From contig NZ_CP050022.2 in the NCBI RefSeq assembly GCF_011602485.2, positions 7,026,001 through 7,090,000 on the forward strand: a stretch of 64,000 nt of DNA, read 5' to 3'. A program made the position numbers and the translations under genes. The notes under the pieces were generated by a model. The model worked only from the letters and a program-made list of their open reading frames with translations. It was not told the origin of the DNA and ran no database searches. This document shows, piece after piece, positions 8,369 through 16,583 of this stretch (within the stretch, counting starts at the first letter, position 1; every line of letters starts with the position of its first letter). The DNA is from Bradyrhizobium sp. 1(2017). Its GTDB lineage: Bacteria > Pseudomonadota > Alphaproteobacteria > Rhizobiales > Xanthobacteraceae.

Positions 8369-9565
8369 CTAATAGCCGCTGTTGTTGGCCGCGCCCGCGC
8401 CGCCAAAACGGCTCGCCGAGAACGCGCCGACCAGCTCGGGCTCGAGTGCGCCCTGCGCCACCATGCGCGCGATCTCGAAGGCGTGGTTGGAGGCGAGCGT
8501 CACGCCGGAATGACAGCAGGCAACGAAGGCGCCGGGATGCGTCTCCGACTGGTCATAGATTGGAAATCCGTCCTGCGGCATGACGCGAATGCCGGCCCAG
8601 CTCCTGACCACGTTGAGCCGCGACAGATGCGGGAACATGCGCTGGGCGCGATCGGTCATCACGGCGCTGATCGAATGCTTCAGCGCGCGGTCGTCGAGCT
8701 CGTCCTCCTTGCTGTCGCCGATCATCACCGTGCCCTCGTCGGTCTGGCGGATCGTGGTCAAGGGATGCGGCAGGAACGGCATGGTGCGCTCGGTCACCAC
8801 GATCTGTCCGCGCGTCGGCCCCATCGGAGCAACGAGCCCAACCATCGGCGCCAGCGTCTGGTTGGCATTGCCGGCGGCGAGCACGACCTTGGCGGCGCGC
8901 AGCTCGCCCTGCGGCGTGGTCAGGCGGAACTCGCCGCCGCTCTTGCTGATCGCCGAGACCGGACGCTCCGGAAAATAGTCGATGCCGAACGCCCTGAAGC
9001 CGGTGTGAAACGCACGGAACGTGCGCAGCGAATTGACGTGGCCGTCGAGCGGGCAGTAGCTGCCGCCGGAGACCTCGGGCCCGATCAGCGGCAGCGCCTT
9101 CTTCACTTCGGAGGCGGGCAGCATCTCCATCTTGTAGTCGGCAGCGCCGACCTGGTTGTGCATGCGCTTGACCAGCTCGGTGCGCTGGCCGAATTCGTCC
9201 TCGCCGAGCGTGAGGTGGAAGCCACCGTTCTGCTGAAGCGAGACGTCGAGACCGGTCTGCTGCTTCAGCTCGTCCGCGAGCCGCCCCCAGGCCTGCGACG
9301 CCTGCACGGTCCAGACCGTATAGGCGGGCATGCCGAGACCCTTGCTCTGGACCCAGACCAGCGCAAAATTCGCGCGCGAGGCGCGCTTGGTGATGTCGCC
9401 CTCGTCGAGCACGGCGACGCGCTTGCCGAGCCGGCCGAGGCCCCAGGCAATGGCGGAGCCGAGCAGTCCGCCGCCGACGACGGCGACGTCGTATTCAGAC
9501 TTCTGCTTAGACGCGCTTTCTTCACGCGAACCGGCGTCCACTTCGCTCGGAAACGCTTTAGACAT
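8369..9565 (-). CDS. DadA-like FAD-dependent oxidoreductase (copy 2)
   Basis: A 398-residue DAO-family flavoenzyme with GGGLLGSA at residues 31-38 preceded by an unusual hydrophilic N-terminal extension of about 24 residues. SWAGIRVMPQDGFPI near the C-terminus matches family FAD/substrate motifs. The open frame continues far upstream without a stop, but the ATG at 9563-9565 has a strong AGGAGA site and begins just before the Rossmann fold, so I take that as the start. It lies nine bases after the importer permease gene. It is clearly divergent from the DadA-like gene at 5512-6633, and the cluster therefore carries two beta-type flavoproteins for one alpha/gamma pair. D-amino-acid, imino-acid or N-methyl-amine oxidation are all possible. 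Confidence 0.85.
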   Translation of the reverse strand: MSKAFPSEVDAGSREESASKQKSEYDVAVVGGGLLGSAIAWGLGRLGKRVAVLDEGDITKRASRANFALVWVQSKGLGMPAYTVWTVQASQAWGRLADELKQQTGLDVSLQQNGGFHLTLGEDEFGQRTELVKRMHNQVGAADYKMEMLPASEVKKALPLIGPEVSGGSYCPLDGHVNSLRTFRAFHTGFRAFGIDYFPERPVSAISKSGGEFRLTTPQGELRAAKVVLAAGNANQTLAPMVGLVAPMGPTRGQIVVTERTMPFLPHPLTTIRQTDEGTVMIGDSKEDELDDRALKHSISAVMTDRAQRMFPHLSRLNVVRSWAGIRVMPQDGFPIYDQSETHPGAFVACCHSGVTLASNHAFEIARMVAQGALEPELVGAFSASRFGGAGAANNSGY

Positions 9566-9573
9566 GGGTTCTC

Positions 9574-10380
9574 CTATCGTCCCGTATCGCCCTTGCCGGC
9601 GAGCACACGGTCGAGCCCGTAGAAGCGGTCGAGCACAATGAGGGCGGTCATGGTAACAGCGATCACGCAGGCCGAGACCGACGTCACCAGCGGATCGATG
9701 TTGTCCTGGATGTAAAGGAACATGCGTACCGGTAGCGTCTCGGTGCCGGGTGCCGCGAGGAAGACGGTCATGGTGAGATCGTCGAAGGACTGGATGAAGG
9801 CGAGCGCCCAGCCGCTGATGACGCCGGGCAGGATCAAAGGCAGGGTCACGCGGCGAAACAGCGTCCAGCCATTGGCGCCGAGCGACACCGCCGCCATCTC
9901 GACCGTGCGGTCCATGCCGGTCGCGGCCGCCAGCGTCAGCCGCAGCGCGAACGGAAACACGATAATGACATGCGCGACGATCAGCGCCGCGAAGCTGCCG
10001 CCCATCCCGGCGGAGGTGAAGAAGCGCAGGAAGGCGATGCCGAGCACGACATGCGGGATCATCAGCGGCGACAGGAACAGCGCCGCCAACGCCTCGCGGC
10101 CGCGGAAGCGGTAGCGCGCGATCGCGAGCGCCGCCGGCACCGCGAACAACAGCGCCACCAGGGACGACAGCGCGCCAAGGCCAAGGCTGACCCAGAAGGC
10201 GTGAATGAATTCGGGGTAGTTCGCGATGGTCCTGAACCAGCGCAGCGAAAAGCCGTTGGTCGGCAGCGACAGGAAGCCCTCGGGGGTAAACGCGACGAGG
10301 CAGACCACGAGGATCGGCGCCACCATGACGATGACGAAGACGGTGTGGAAGATCAGCGCCAGCGGGCCGTTCCGTCTCAT
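9574..10380 (-). CDS. ABC transporter permease (PotC-like)
   Basis: A 268-residue inner-membrane permease of the spermidine/putrescine (PotC/CysW) type with about six hydrophobic helices. The cytoplasmic EAA loop that docks the ATPase is visible as EMAAVSLGANGW followed by LPLILPG. The start ATG (10378-10380) overlaps the stop of the PotB-like gene by four bases. With the genes at 10377-13351 it makes a complete importer feeding the adjacent oxidoreductases. The cargo could be a polyamine, opine, betaine or imino acid. Confidence 0.9.
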   Translation of the reverse strand: MRRNGPLALIFHTVFVIVMVAPILVVCLVAFTPEGFLSLPTNGFSLRWFRTIANYPEFIHAFWVSLGLGALSSLVALLFAVPAALAIARYRFRGREALAALFLSPLMIPHVVLGIAFLRFFTSAGMGGSFAALIVAHVIIVFPFALRLTLAAATGMDRTVEMAAVSLGANGWTLFRRVTLPLILPGVISGWALAFIQSFDDLTMTVFLAAPGTETLPVRMFLYIQDNIDPLVTSVSACVIAVTMTALIVLDRFYGLDRVLAGKGDTGR

Positions 10381-11252
10381 CGGAACACCTCCGCATAGCG
10401 GCGCTCGATCAGCGCGTTGCTGCCGACGACGATCAGCACCAGCGCGGCCAGCAGCAGCGTTGCGACCGCCGCACCGAGCGGCCAGTTCAGCGTGTTGAGG
10501 AATTCGTCATAGGCAAGCGTCGCCGCAACCTTGAGCCGGCGGCCGCCGATGATCGCCGGCGTGGCGAAGGCACTGGCCGAAAGCGAGAATACGATGATCG
10601 CGCCCGACAGCACGCCCGGCATGATCTGCGGCATGATGATGCGGCGGATGATGGTCACAGGGCTCGCGCCGAGCGACATCGCGGCATTCTCGATCTGCGG
10701 ATCGAGCCGTTGCAGCGCCGCCCACACCGACAACACCATGAACGGCATCATCACATGCGCAAGCGCGATCACCATGCCGGTTTCAGTGAACATGAAGGGA
10801 ATGGGAGAACCGATCACTCCGAGCGACATCAGGAGCTTGTTGACGAGACCGTTGTTGCCGCCGAACAGCAGCGCCCAGCCCAGCGTGCGCGCCACCACGG
10901 AGATCAGCAGCGGCCCGAGGATGATCAGCAGGAAGAAGCTCTTCCAGCGGCCGCTCATGCGGTTGAGGATGTAGGCTTCGGGCGCGCCGAGCAAAGCCGT
11001 GAGCAGCGTGGTCAGGATTGCGATGCGAAACGTCCGCCAGAACATCTCCGCGTAATAGGGATCGGTCGCGATCTCGTGCCAGTTCTTGAGGATGAAGACC
11101 GGCTCGATGCCCTTGTACTGGCCCCAATCGTGGAACGAGAGCATCACGGTCATTGCGAGCGGGATCAGCAGCACGCCGACGAACAACATCAAGGCAGGCG
11201 CCGTCAGCGCCCATGGTGCACGCGCGCTGCGTTCCTCGGCGGCCGCGCTCAT
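10377..11252 (-). CDS. ABC transporter permease (PotB-like)
   Basis: A 291-residue permease of the PotB type. A short cytoplasmic N-terminus precedes the first helix (about residues 15-35). The EAA loop appears as ENAAMSLGASP followed by IIMPQIMPG. The ATG at 11250-11252 overlaps the ATPase stop by four bases. A much longer in-frame extension upstream lies wholly within the ATPase gene and has no hydrophobic or conserved content, so it is not used. Confidence 0.9.
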   Translation of the reverse strand: MSAAAEERSARAPWALTAPALMLFVGVLLIPLAMTVMLSFHDWGQYKGIEPVFILKNWHEIATDPYYAEMFWRTFRIAILTTLLTALLGAPEAYILNRMSGRWKSFFLLIILGPLLISVVARTLGWALLFGGNNGLVNKLLMSLGVIGSPIPFMFTETGMVIALAHVMMPFMVLSVWAALQRLDPQIENAAMSLGASPVTIIRRIIMPQIMPGVLSGAIIVFSLSASAFATPAIIGGRRLKVAATLAYDEFLNTLNWPLGAAVATLLLAALVLIVVGSNALIERRYAEVFR

Positions 11253-12289
11253 GCGCCGGCCCTCGCGCGCACGCTCATGTCCTCCGGCCGCCAGGCGAGG
11301 CGAACCGCGTCGCCTTCGGCCGGCTGCGTCGTGCCATCGTTCTGCCGGATCACGATCGCCGGACCGCATTCGCTGTCGCACTGGAACAGCCAGTGATTGC
11401 CCTGGAAGATGCGGGTGACGATTTTTGCGCCGAGGCCGGCATCGCCGAAGCCGACGCGCTCGGGGCGGATGCTGACCGTGACCGGACCGCTGAGGCCGGC
11501 CGGCGCCGGCGCGCTCCAGGAGCCTGCCATCAACTTCGCCGGCGCCACAGCCCGATCAATCGTCGCGGCAAAATCGTTGGTCTTGCCGAGGAACTGCGAG
11601 ACGAAGGCCGAGGCCGGCTTCTCGTAAGTCTCCTGCGGCGTGCCGATCTGCTCGATCTTGCCCTGGCTCATCACCACGATGCGGTCGGACAGCGACATCG
11701 CCTCGTTCTGGTCGTGGGTGACAAGGATCGTGGTGGTGCCGATGGTGCGCTGGATCTGACGCAGCTCGATCTGCATCTCCTCGCGCAGCTTTGCGTCGAG
11801 ATTGGAGAGCGGCTCGTCGAGCAGGAGCACGCTCGGCTTGATCACCAGCGCGCGGGCGAGCGCCACGCGCTGCTGCTGGCCGCCGGACATCCTTCGGGGA
11901 TGGCGGTCCTCGTAACCGGCAAGGCCCACCATCGCGAGCGCAGCACGGACGCGCTCGGCTCGCTCGGCGCGCGCCACGTTGCGCATCTCCAGACCGAAGG
12001 CGACGTTCTCCGCCGCGGTCATGTGCGGAAACAGCGCGTAGCTCTGGAACACGATGCCGAGCCCGCGCTTGGCCGGGTGAATCGCGGTCAAGTCCTTGCC
12101 CTCCAGGCGGATCGCGCCGCGCGTCGGATCAAGGAAGCCCGCGATCATCTGCAACGTCGTGGTCTTGCCGCAGCCGGACGGGCCCAGGAAGGAGATGAAC
12201 TCCCCCTTCCCCACCGACAGACTGAAGTCGTCGACCACAGTCTGCGGGCCGAACTGTTTTGCGACCCGATCGAGCTCGAGATAGGCCAT
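11249..12289 (-). CDS. ABC transporter ATP-binding protein (PotA-like)
   Basis: A 346-residue ATPase for the polyamine-type importer. Walker A GPSGCGKTT is at about residues 36-44, the Q-loop is VFQSYALF, the signature is MSGGQQQR, Walker B is LLLDEPLSNLD and the switch His is in LVTHDQ. The last 110 residues form the TOBE-type regulatory domain found in PotA, UgpC and MalK relatives. The gene sits 27 bases after the binding-protein gene, in the usual D-A-B-C order. Confidence 0.92.
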   Translation of the reverse strand: MAYLELDRVAKQFGPQTVVDDFSLSVGKGEFISFLGPSGCGKTTTLQMIAGFLDPTRGAIRLEGKDLTAIHPAKRGLGIVFQSYALFPHMTAAENVAFGLEMRNVARAERAERVRAALAMVGLAGYEDRHPRRMSGGQQQRVALARALVIKPSVLLLDEPLSNLDAKLREEMQIELRQIQRTIGTTTILVTHDQNEAMSLSDRIVVMSQGKIEQIGTPQETYEKPASAFVSQFLGKTNDFAATIDRAVAPAKLMAGSWSAPAPAGLSGPVTVSIRPERVGFGDAGLGAKIVTRIFQGNHWLFQCDSECGPAIVIRQNDGTTQPAEGDAVRLAWRPEDMSVRARAGA

Positions 12290-12316
12290 GCACTGTCTCC
12301 GATACGGACGATCAGA

Positions 12317-13351
12317 TCAACGCTCGACCTCGCGATTCCAGCGCTTGGTCCACTCCTCGCGCTTCTCGTTGATGACGGTCCAGTCCGGATTATAGAGCTT
12401 TGCCGCGCGCTCGCCGATCGGCGCCATCTTGCCGAGCTCGGGCGGGACCACCAGCGATTTCAGCACCGGGCCGTAGCCGTAGTCCTTGAGCATCACCAGC
12501 TGGATTTTTGGATCGAGCAGCGTCTTGACGAAGCTCACGGCCAACGGCGAAGCGTTGGGCTTGTTGATCGGACAGGCCGTCGTCAGCAGCGTTGCCGCGC
12601 CTTCCTTCGGATAGACAAAGTCGACGGGGAAGCCGGTGTTGGCGAAGCTCTGCACGCGGCCGGTGCCCCACACCGCGATCACGGCCTGACCGGACTGGAA
12701 CAGCTCGGTCATCTTGCCCGGCGACGGCTCGTAGGCGAGCACGTTCGGATTGACCTGCTCCTTGAAGATCTTGAAGCCGGAATCGACGTTGGTCTCACCG
12801 CCGCCGTTCATCTTCGACAGCATCACCAGCGCCTCTAAGCCGTAGGTGTTGTTGATCGGCGGGATCACGAGCTGCTTGGCGTATTTCGTGTCCTTCAGAT
12901 CGTTCCACGAGGTCGGCGGCGCCCAGCCTTTCTCCTTGAACACCTTGGTGTTGTACATCAGGCCGGTCGCGACGATGCCGATCGCGACTGCGCGATCGTC
13001 CTTGAAGCGCGCGGTGTCGTAGAGATCGGCCGGCAATCCGTCGAGCTTGCCGCAGAAGCCGAGCTGGATCGCCTGGTACATCGGGCCGTCGTCGACGATG
13101 GCGACGTCGATCTGCTGATTGCCCTTCTGCGCCTGGAGCTTGGCGAGCGTGTCGGTGGAGTTGCCGGCGACATACTCGACCTTGACGCCGTTCCCCTTCT
13201 CGAAGGCCGGGATCACCTCGTCACGGATCGTCTTCTCGAACGAGCCGCCATAGCCGGCGACATAGAGCGTCTTCTGCTGGGCCGAGGCGGCCGACGGGAC
13301 GGCGATGAGGGCTGCGATGCTGACCGCGGCCAGAAGGCGGAAAGTCTTCAT
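12317..13351 (-). CDS. ABC transporter substrate-binding protein (PotD-like)
   Basis: A 344-residue periplasmic binding protein with a Sec signal peptide whose likely cleavage site follows ASAQ near residue 25. The mature start, TLYVAGYGGSFE, is typical of the PotD/PotF family that binds polyamines and related cations. It is the first gene of the importer operon, and the ATG at 13349-13351 is the only start that gives a proper signal peptide. A 272-bp region separates it from the divergent LysR gene and should contain the promoter. The ligand would define the substrate of the whole cluster and is not deducible here. Confidence 0.9.
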   Translation of the reverse strand: MKTFRLLAAVSIAALIAVPSAASAQQKTLYVAGYGGSFEKTIRDEVIPAFEKGNGVKVEYVAGNSTDTLAKLQAQKGNQQIDVAIVDDGPMYQAIQLGFCGKLDGLPADLYDTARFKDDRAVAIGIVATGLMYNTKVFKEKGWAPPTSWNDLKDTKYAKQLVIPPINNTYGLEALVMLSKMNGGGETNVDSGFKIFKEQVNPNVLAYEPSPGKMTELFQSGQAVIAVWGTGRVQSFANTGFPVDFVYPKEGAATLLTTACPINKPNASPLAVSFVKTLLDPKIQLVMLKDYGYGPVLKSLVVPPELGKMAPIGERAAKLYNPDWTVINEKREEWTKRWNREVER

Positions 13352-13485
13352 GTGGACCGATCTCCATACCGGAATGAGGTGACGTGCCGACAAGTCTCCG
13401 GCCGAAGCGCCTTCCGCATTTCCTTCCGCGCAAATCCCTTCCCGATCAGGGCTCCGGCCCCTGCTCGGCGGGTTTTGGCGCGATC

Positions 13486-13505
13486 TGGAGGTTTGAATCC
13501 CTCCA
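13486..13505. promoter_or_regulatory. Inverted repeat in the importer/LysR divergent region
   Basis: TGGAGG and CCTCCA form a perfect six-base dyad separated by eight bases. The flanks GAT on the left and ATC on the right nearly extend it, with one extra base on the left arm. It lies about 135 bp upstream of the PotD-like start and 119 bp upstream of the LysR start, where an autoregulating LysR protein would be expected to bind. It could instead be chance or part of a leader hairpin. Confidence 0.3.
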
Positions 13506-13623
13506 ATCTGCCGAAAAAGCGGGCTGACTCCAGCTCTGATGAAAAAGATCGCAGACGCAGACTTCCATCGTACAATGAATAATGGCACCCTCTGCATACT
13601 GAAATGTTATGAACGGAATTGGG

Positions 13624-14550
13624 ATGGCGCGGATCAATTCGCGGCAGGTCGAGGCCTTCCGCGCGACGATGCTGACCGGCAGCGTCACCGAGGCGGCAAA
13701 GCTGATGGTGGTGACGCAGCCTGCGGTCAGCCGGCTGCTGCGCGACTTCCAGGCCCTTCTGAAAATGGAGCTGTTCGAGCGCCGCGGCACCGGTCTCGTG
13801 CCGACCGCTGCCGCGATGGCGCTCTACACCGAGGTTGAGCGCTCCTTCGTCGGTCTCGAACGCATCACCGCGGCCGCCGAGGAAATCCGCGGCCGCCGCA
13901 CCGGCTCGCTGCGCATCGCCGCGCTGCCGGCGTTGGCGAACGGCTATCTGCCGCGGCTCGCCGGACACTTCCTGAAGGAACGCCCCAACCTCAACCTCGC
14001 CTTCTTCGGCGTGATCTCGCCGATCGTGGTCGACTGGGTGCTGAACAATCAATGCGACATCGGCTTTGCCGAGGTCCCGATCGCGCATTCCGGCCTGCCC
14101 AGCCTGCGGCTTCCGGCGCTCGCCCGCGTCGCGGTGCTGCCGACCGGACATCATCTGGCGGAAAAGGAAGTGCTGGAGCCGCGTGATTTCGAGGGCGAGA
14201 CGTTCATCTCGCTGTCGGCGGGATCGTCGAGCCGGCACCTCGTCGACCAGGTCTTCCATCGCAGCGACGTCCGCCGTGTGCTCCGCGTCGAGACCACGCT
14301 GTCGGAGATCATGTGCGGGATGGTGTCATCGGGACTCGGGGTGTCGATCTGCGATCCCTTCACTGCGCAGGAATTCGCCACGCGCGGCGTCGTCGTCCGC
14401 CGCTTCCTGCCGCGCATCGACTTCGAGTTCTCCGCCGTCTTTCCGGCGCAGCGCAGTCCCTCGCCGGTGGCGCTGGATCTGGTCGAGACCATGCGCAAGG
14501 CGCTCACAAAACTTGAGGACGAGTCCGCACAGGATTTTGCGCCCGGTTGA
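13624..14550 (+). CDS. LysR family transcriptional regulator of the adjacent importer/oxidase cluster
   Basis: A regulator of 308 residues. The N-terminal winged helix-turn-helix is at about residues 5-62, with the recognition segment TEAAKLMVVTQPAVSRLLRD. The C-terminal effector domain is of the periplasmic-binding type. The RQVEAFRATMLTGSV opening strongly resembles the OccR/NocR group that responds to opines, which fits the opine-oxidase-like enzymes nearby. It is divergent from the ABC importer, the classic LysR arrangement. I use the ATG at 13624, preceded by GGAATTGGG. An in-frame ATG five codons upstream (13609) is equally open. The glutamine amidotransferase gene follows 52 bases later on the same strand. 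Confidence 0.9.
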   Translation: MARINSRQVEAFRATMLTGSVTEAAKLMVVTQPAVSRLLRDFQALLKMELFERRGTGLVPTAAAMALYTEVERSFVGLERITAAAEEIRGRRTGSLRIAALPALANGYLPRLAGHFLKERPNLNLAFFGVISPIVVDWVLNNQCDIGFAEVPIAHSGLPSLRLPALARVAVLPTGHHLAEKEVLEPRDFEGETFISLSAGSSSRHLVDQVFHRSDVRRVLRVETTLSEIMCGMVSSGLGVSICDPFTAQEFATRGVVVRRFLPRIDFEFSAVFPAQRSPSPVALDLVETMRKALTKLEDESAQDFAPG

Positions 14551-14602
14551 CTTGGACGCTTTGCGGGTCTCGCTATATCCTCTCGGTATCCGCAGGTAGC
14601 AC

Positions 14603-15316
14603 ATGGCACGCATCACCATCATCGAGACCGGGCTCGTTCCTCAAAAGCATCGCGAGCGCCACGGCTCGTTTCCGGACATGTTCGAGCGCATGGTCCGCGC
14701 CGAGGATCCCGCGGCCACGGTGGATGTCATCAGCATCCCGAATGGCGATGAACTGCCCGATCCACGCAAGCTCGACGCCGTGCTGATTACCGGCGCGGCG
14801 GCCGGCGTCTATGACGGCCTCGACTGGATCGCGCCGCTGGAAGATTTCGTGCGCAGGGCTTACGCCAACAAGACGCCGATGGTCGGCATCTGCTTCGGCC
14901 ATCAGCTGATCGCACAGGCGCTCGGCGGCACCGTGCGCAAGTCGGACAAGGGCTGGGGCATCGGCCGGCACGTCTATCGGGTGCTGCCGGAGAACGGCGT
15001 GGTCGACGGCGAGACGGTCGCCATTGCCTGCTCGCATCAGGACCAGGTGATCGAGCCACCCAACGACGCCCTCACGATCCTCTCGTCCGACTTCACCCCG
15101 CATGCCGGCCTGCTCTACGCCAACGGCACCACGCTGACCGTACAGCCGCATCCGGAGTTCGACGTCGAATTCGCGCAAGTCTGCTGCGATCTGCGCGACG
15201 GCAAGGCGCCCGATGACGTCGTCGCCACAGCGCGGCAATCACTGGCGGAGCCGATGGACAGCGCGAAGCTCGGCGGCGCGATCACGAGGTTCTTGGCGAG
15301 GCGCGCGAGCTCCTGA
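14603..15316 (+). CDS. Type 1 glutamine amidotransferase (GATase1) domain protein
   Basis: A stand-alone class I glutamine amidotransferase of 237 residues, related to the GMP-synthase-type GATase domain. The nucleophile Cys97 is in GICFGHQL, and the catalytic His and Glu are in QPHPEF near residues 182-184, so the triad is intact. Members of this stand-alone group hydrolyse or transfer the amide of glutamine or gamma-glutamyl compounds, but few have known partners. No synthetase subunit is adjacent. It lies 52 bases after the LysR gene and could be co-transcribed. A role in the amine-catabolic cluster is only a positional guess. Confidence 0.85.
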   Translation: MARITIIETGLVPQKHRERHGSFPDMFERMVRAEDPAATVDVISIPNGDELPDPRKLDAVLITGAAAGVYDGLDWIAPLEDFVRRAYANKTPMVGICFGHQLIAQALGGTVRKSDKGWGIGRHVYRVLPENGVVDGETVAIACSHQDQVIEPPNDALTILSSDFTPHAGLLYANGTTLTVQPHPEFDVEFAQVCCDLRDGKAPDDVVATARQSLAEPMDSAKLGGAITRFLARRASS

Positions 15317-15321
15317 ACTCG

Positions 15322-15474
15322 CCTCTTCCCTTCTCCCCCTGTGGGAGAAGGTGGCGCGAAGCGCCGGATGAGGGGTCTCGCTCCACAAGCGAGATGTTCA
15401 CGAGCGGAGAGATACCCCTCACCCGCCTCGCCGCTCCGCAGCGAGCCACCCTCTCCCGCAAGGGGAGAGGGTGC
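15322..15474. repeat. Paired-palindrome intergenic repeat (family D, copy 1)
   Basis: A stretch of about 150 bases made of hairpins: TTCTCCCCC/GTGGGAGAAG, GGCGCGAAGCGCC, and a closing CCCTCTCCC/GGGGAGAGGG arm. Its outer segments read alike on opposite strands. A second copy is at 34294-34420. It lies between two convergent genes and may also act in transcript 3'-end processing. Confidence 0.7.
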
Positions 15475-15503
15475 AGCGTGCTCGCCGCACGATCTCGCGA
15501 ACC

Positions 15504-15971
15504 TCAGAACGGGTCGGTCCCCAGTCCTGGCACATCGGCCGGCCGCGGTCCGGGCGCGGACCAGTGAAAGCGGCGATCCTTCTCCGCGATCATGATGTCG
15601 TTGATCGACGCTTCGCGCCGCCGCATCAGGCCGTGCTCGTCGAACTCCCACTGCTCGTTGCCGTAGGAACGATACCACTGGCCTTTGCCGTCGTGCCATT
15701 CGTACTGGAAGCGCACCGCGATGCGGTTGCCGTCGAACGCCCAGAGGTCCTTGATCAGACGGTAATCGTGCTCCTTCTCCCATTTGCGGGTGAGGAAGGC
15801 GACGATGGCCTCACGGCCCTGAAACACTTCCGAGCGATTGCGCCAGCGGCTGTCCTCGGTATAGGCCAGCGACACCTTCACCGGATCGCGCGAATTCCAG
15901 GCATCCTCGGCCAGGCGCGCCTTTTGCGCGGCAGTTTCTCTCGTGAAGGGTGGAAGCGGCGGGCGCGACAT
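15504..15971 (-). CDS. Nuclear transport factor 2 family protein (DUF1348)
   Basis: A 155-residue SnoaL/NTF2-fold protein of the DUF1348 family, recognisable by AEDAWNSRD near the N-terminus, the [10 protein letters not shown] segment, and a WKEKHDYRL-like motif (here [14 protein letters not shown]). The fold is a cone-shaped alpha+beta barrel used by small enzymes and binding proteins, and no activity is known for this group. The ATG at 15969-15971 is preferred because it is closer to a GATGAGG site. An ATG four codons upstream is possible. It is convergent with the amidotransferase across a palindromic repeat. Confidence 0.85.
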   Translation of the reverse strand: MSRPPLPPFTRETAAQKARLAEDAWNSRDPVKVSLAYTEDSRWRNRSEVFQGREAIVAFLTRKWEKEHDYRLIKDLWAFDGNRIAVRFQYEWHDGKGQWYRSYGNEQWEFDEHGLMRRREASINDIMIAEKDRRFHWSAPGPRPADVPGLGTDPF

Positions 15972-16065
15972 GGGGGGCCTCATCGATGGATTGAGGCCGC
16001 AATCTATCGCTGCATCTGACGGAGTCGATAGGCCATGACAGATCAGGCGATCACTTATCGGGCGA

Positions 16066-16515
16066 TCACGAAATCAGATCGGCCTTCATCAAGGCGCGGA
16101 TCGATTTCGGGATCGGCTGGGCGCGGCCGCCACTGATGAAGGCGACGCGGACCTCGGCCTTCACCAGCACATCCTCGCCACGCCGCACCTCCTGCGCCAG
16201 CATGATCGAGGCGCCCTTCACCGCGATCGGCCAGGTCACGACGTCGAGCACGTCGTCCATCCGCGCCGGCTTGAGGAAATCCAGATGCATCGAGCGCACC
16301 ACGAAAGCGAAGCCGGCGCCTTCGGTCTCGACCTGATCGAACAGCGCCTGCTGCTCGGCGCCCATCAGCCTGAGATGATTGGTCCGGCCGCGCTCCATGT
16401 AGCGCAGGTAGTTGGCGTGATAGACGATCCCCGAGAAATCCGTATCCTCGTAATAGACGCGGACCTGCATGTGGTGGCGGCCGTCGCGGATGTCGCCGTC
16501 GAGATGGGCAGTCAC
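16066..16515 (-). CDS. ybgC: Tol-Pal-associated acyl-CoA thioesterase YbgC
   Basis: A 149-residue hot-dog-fold thioesterase. The active-site Asp is in the [13 protein letters not shown] motif (about residues 21-33), and the following [11 protein letters not shown] helix is characteristic of the 4-hydroxybenzoyl-CoA thioesterase/YbgC group. YbgC hydrolyses short- and medium-chain acyl-CoAs and is usually encoded with tolQRAB-pal, close to ruvB in many proteobacteria. Here ruvB is 2 kb away on the same strand, but a phosphatase and a DUF6869-like gene intervene and no tol gene is visible in the window. Confidence 0.9.
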   Translation of the reverse strand: MTAHLDGDIRDGRHHMQVRVYYEDTDFSGIVYHANYLRYMERGRTNHLRLMGAEQQALFDQVETEGAGFAFVVRSMHLDFLKPARMDDVLDVVTWPIAVKGASIMLAQEVRRGEDVLVKAEVRVAFISGGRAQPIPKSIRALMKADLIS

Positions 16516-16583
16516 GTCGCGAGCCTCTTCGCTTGTCGATCACCGGCCCGTTTTGCGCAAAAACGGCCGGGCGCGCAAGCGTG

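Noticed and set aside
9566..10396. Upstream extension of the second DadA-like gene to give a 675-residue protein
   Set aside because: The added 277 residues lie entirely inside the PotC-like gene in another frame and are Arg/Ala-rich. The ATG at 9565 has a strong AGGAGA site.
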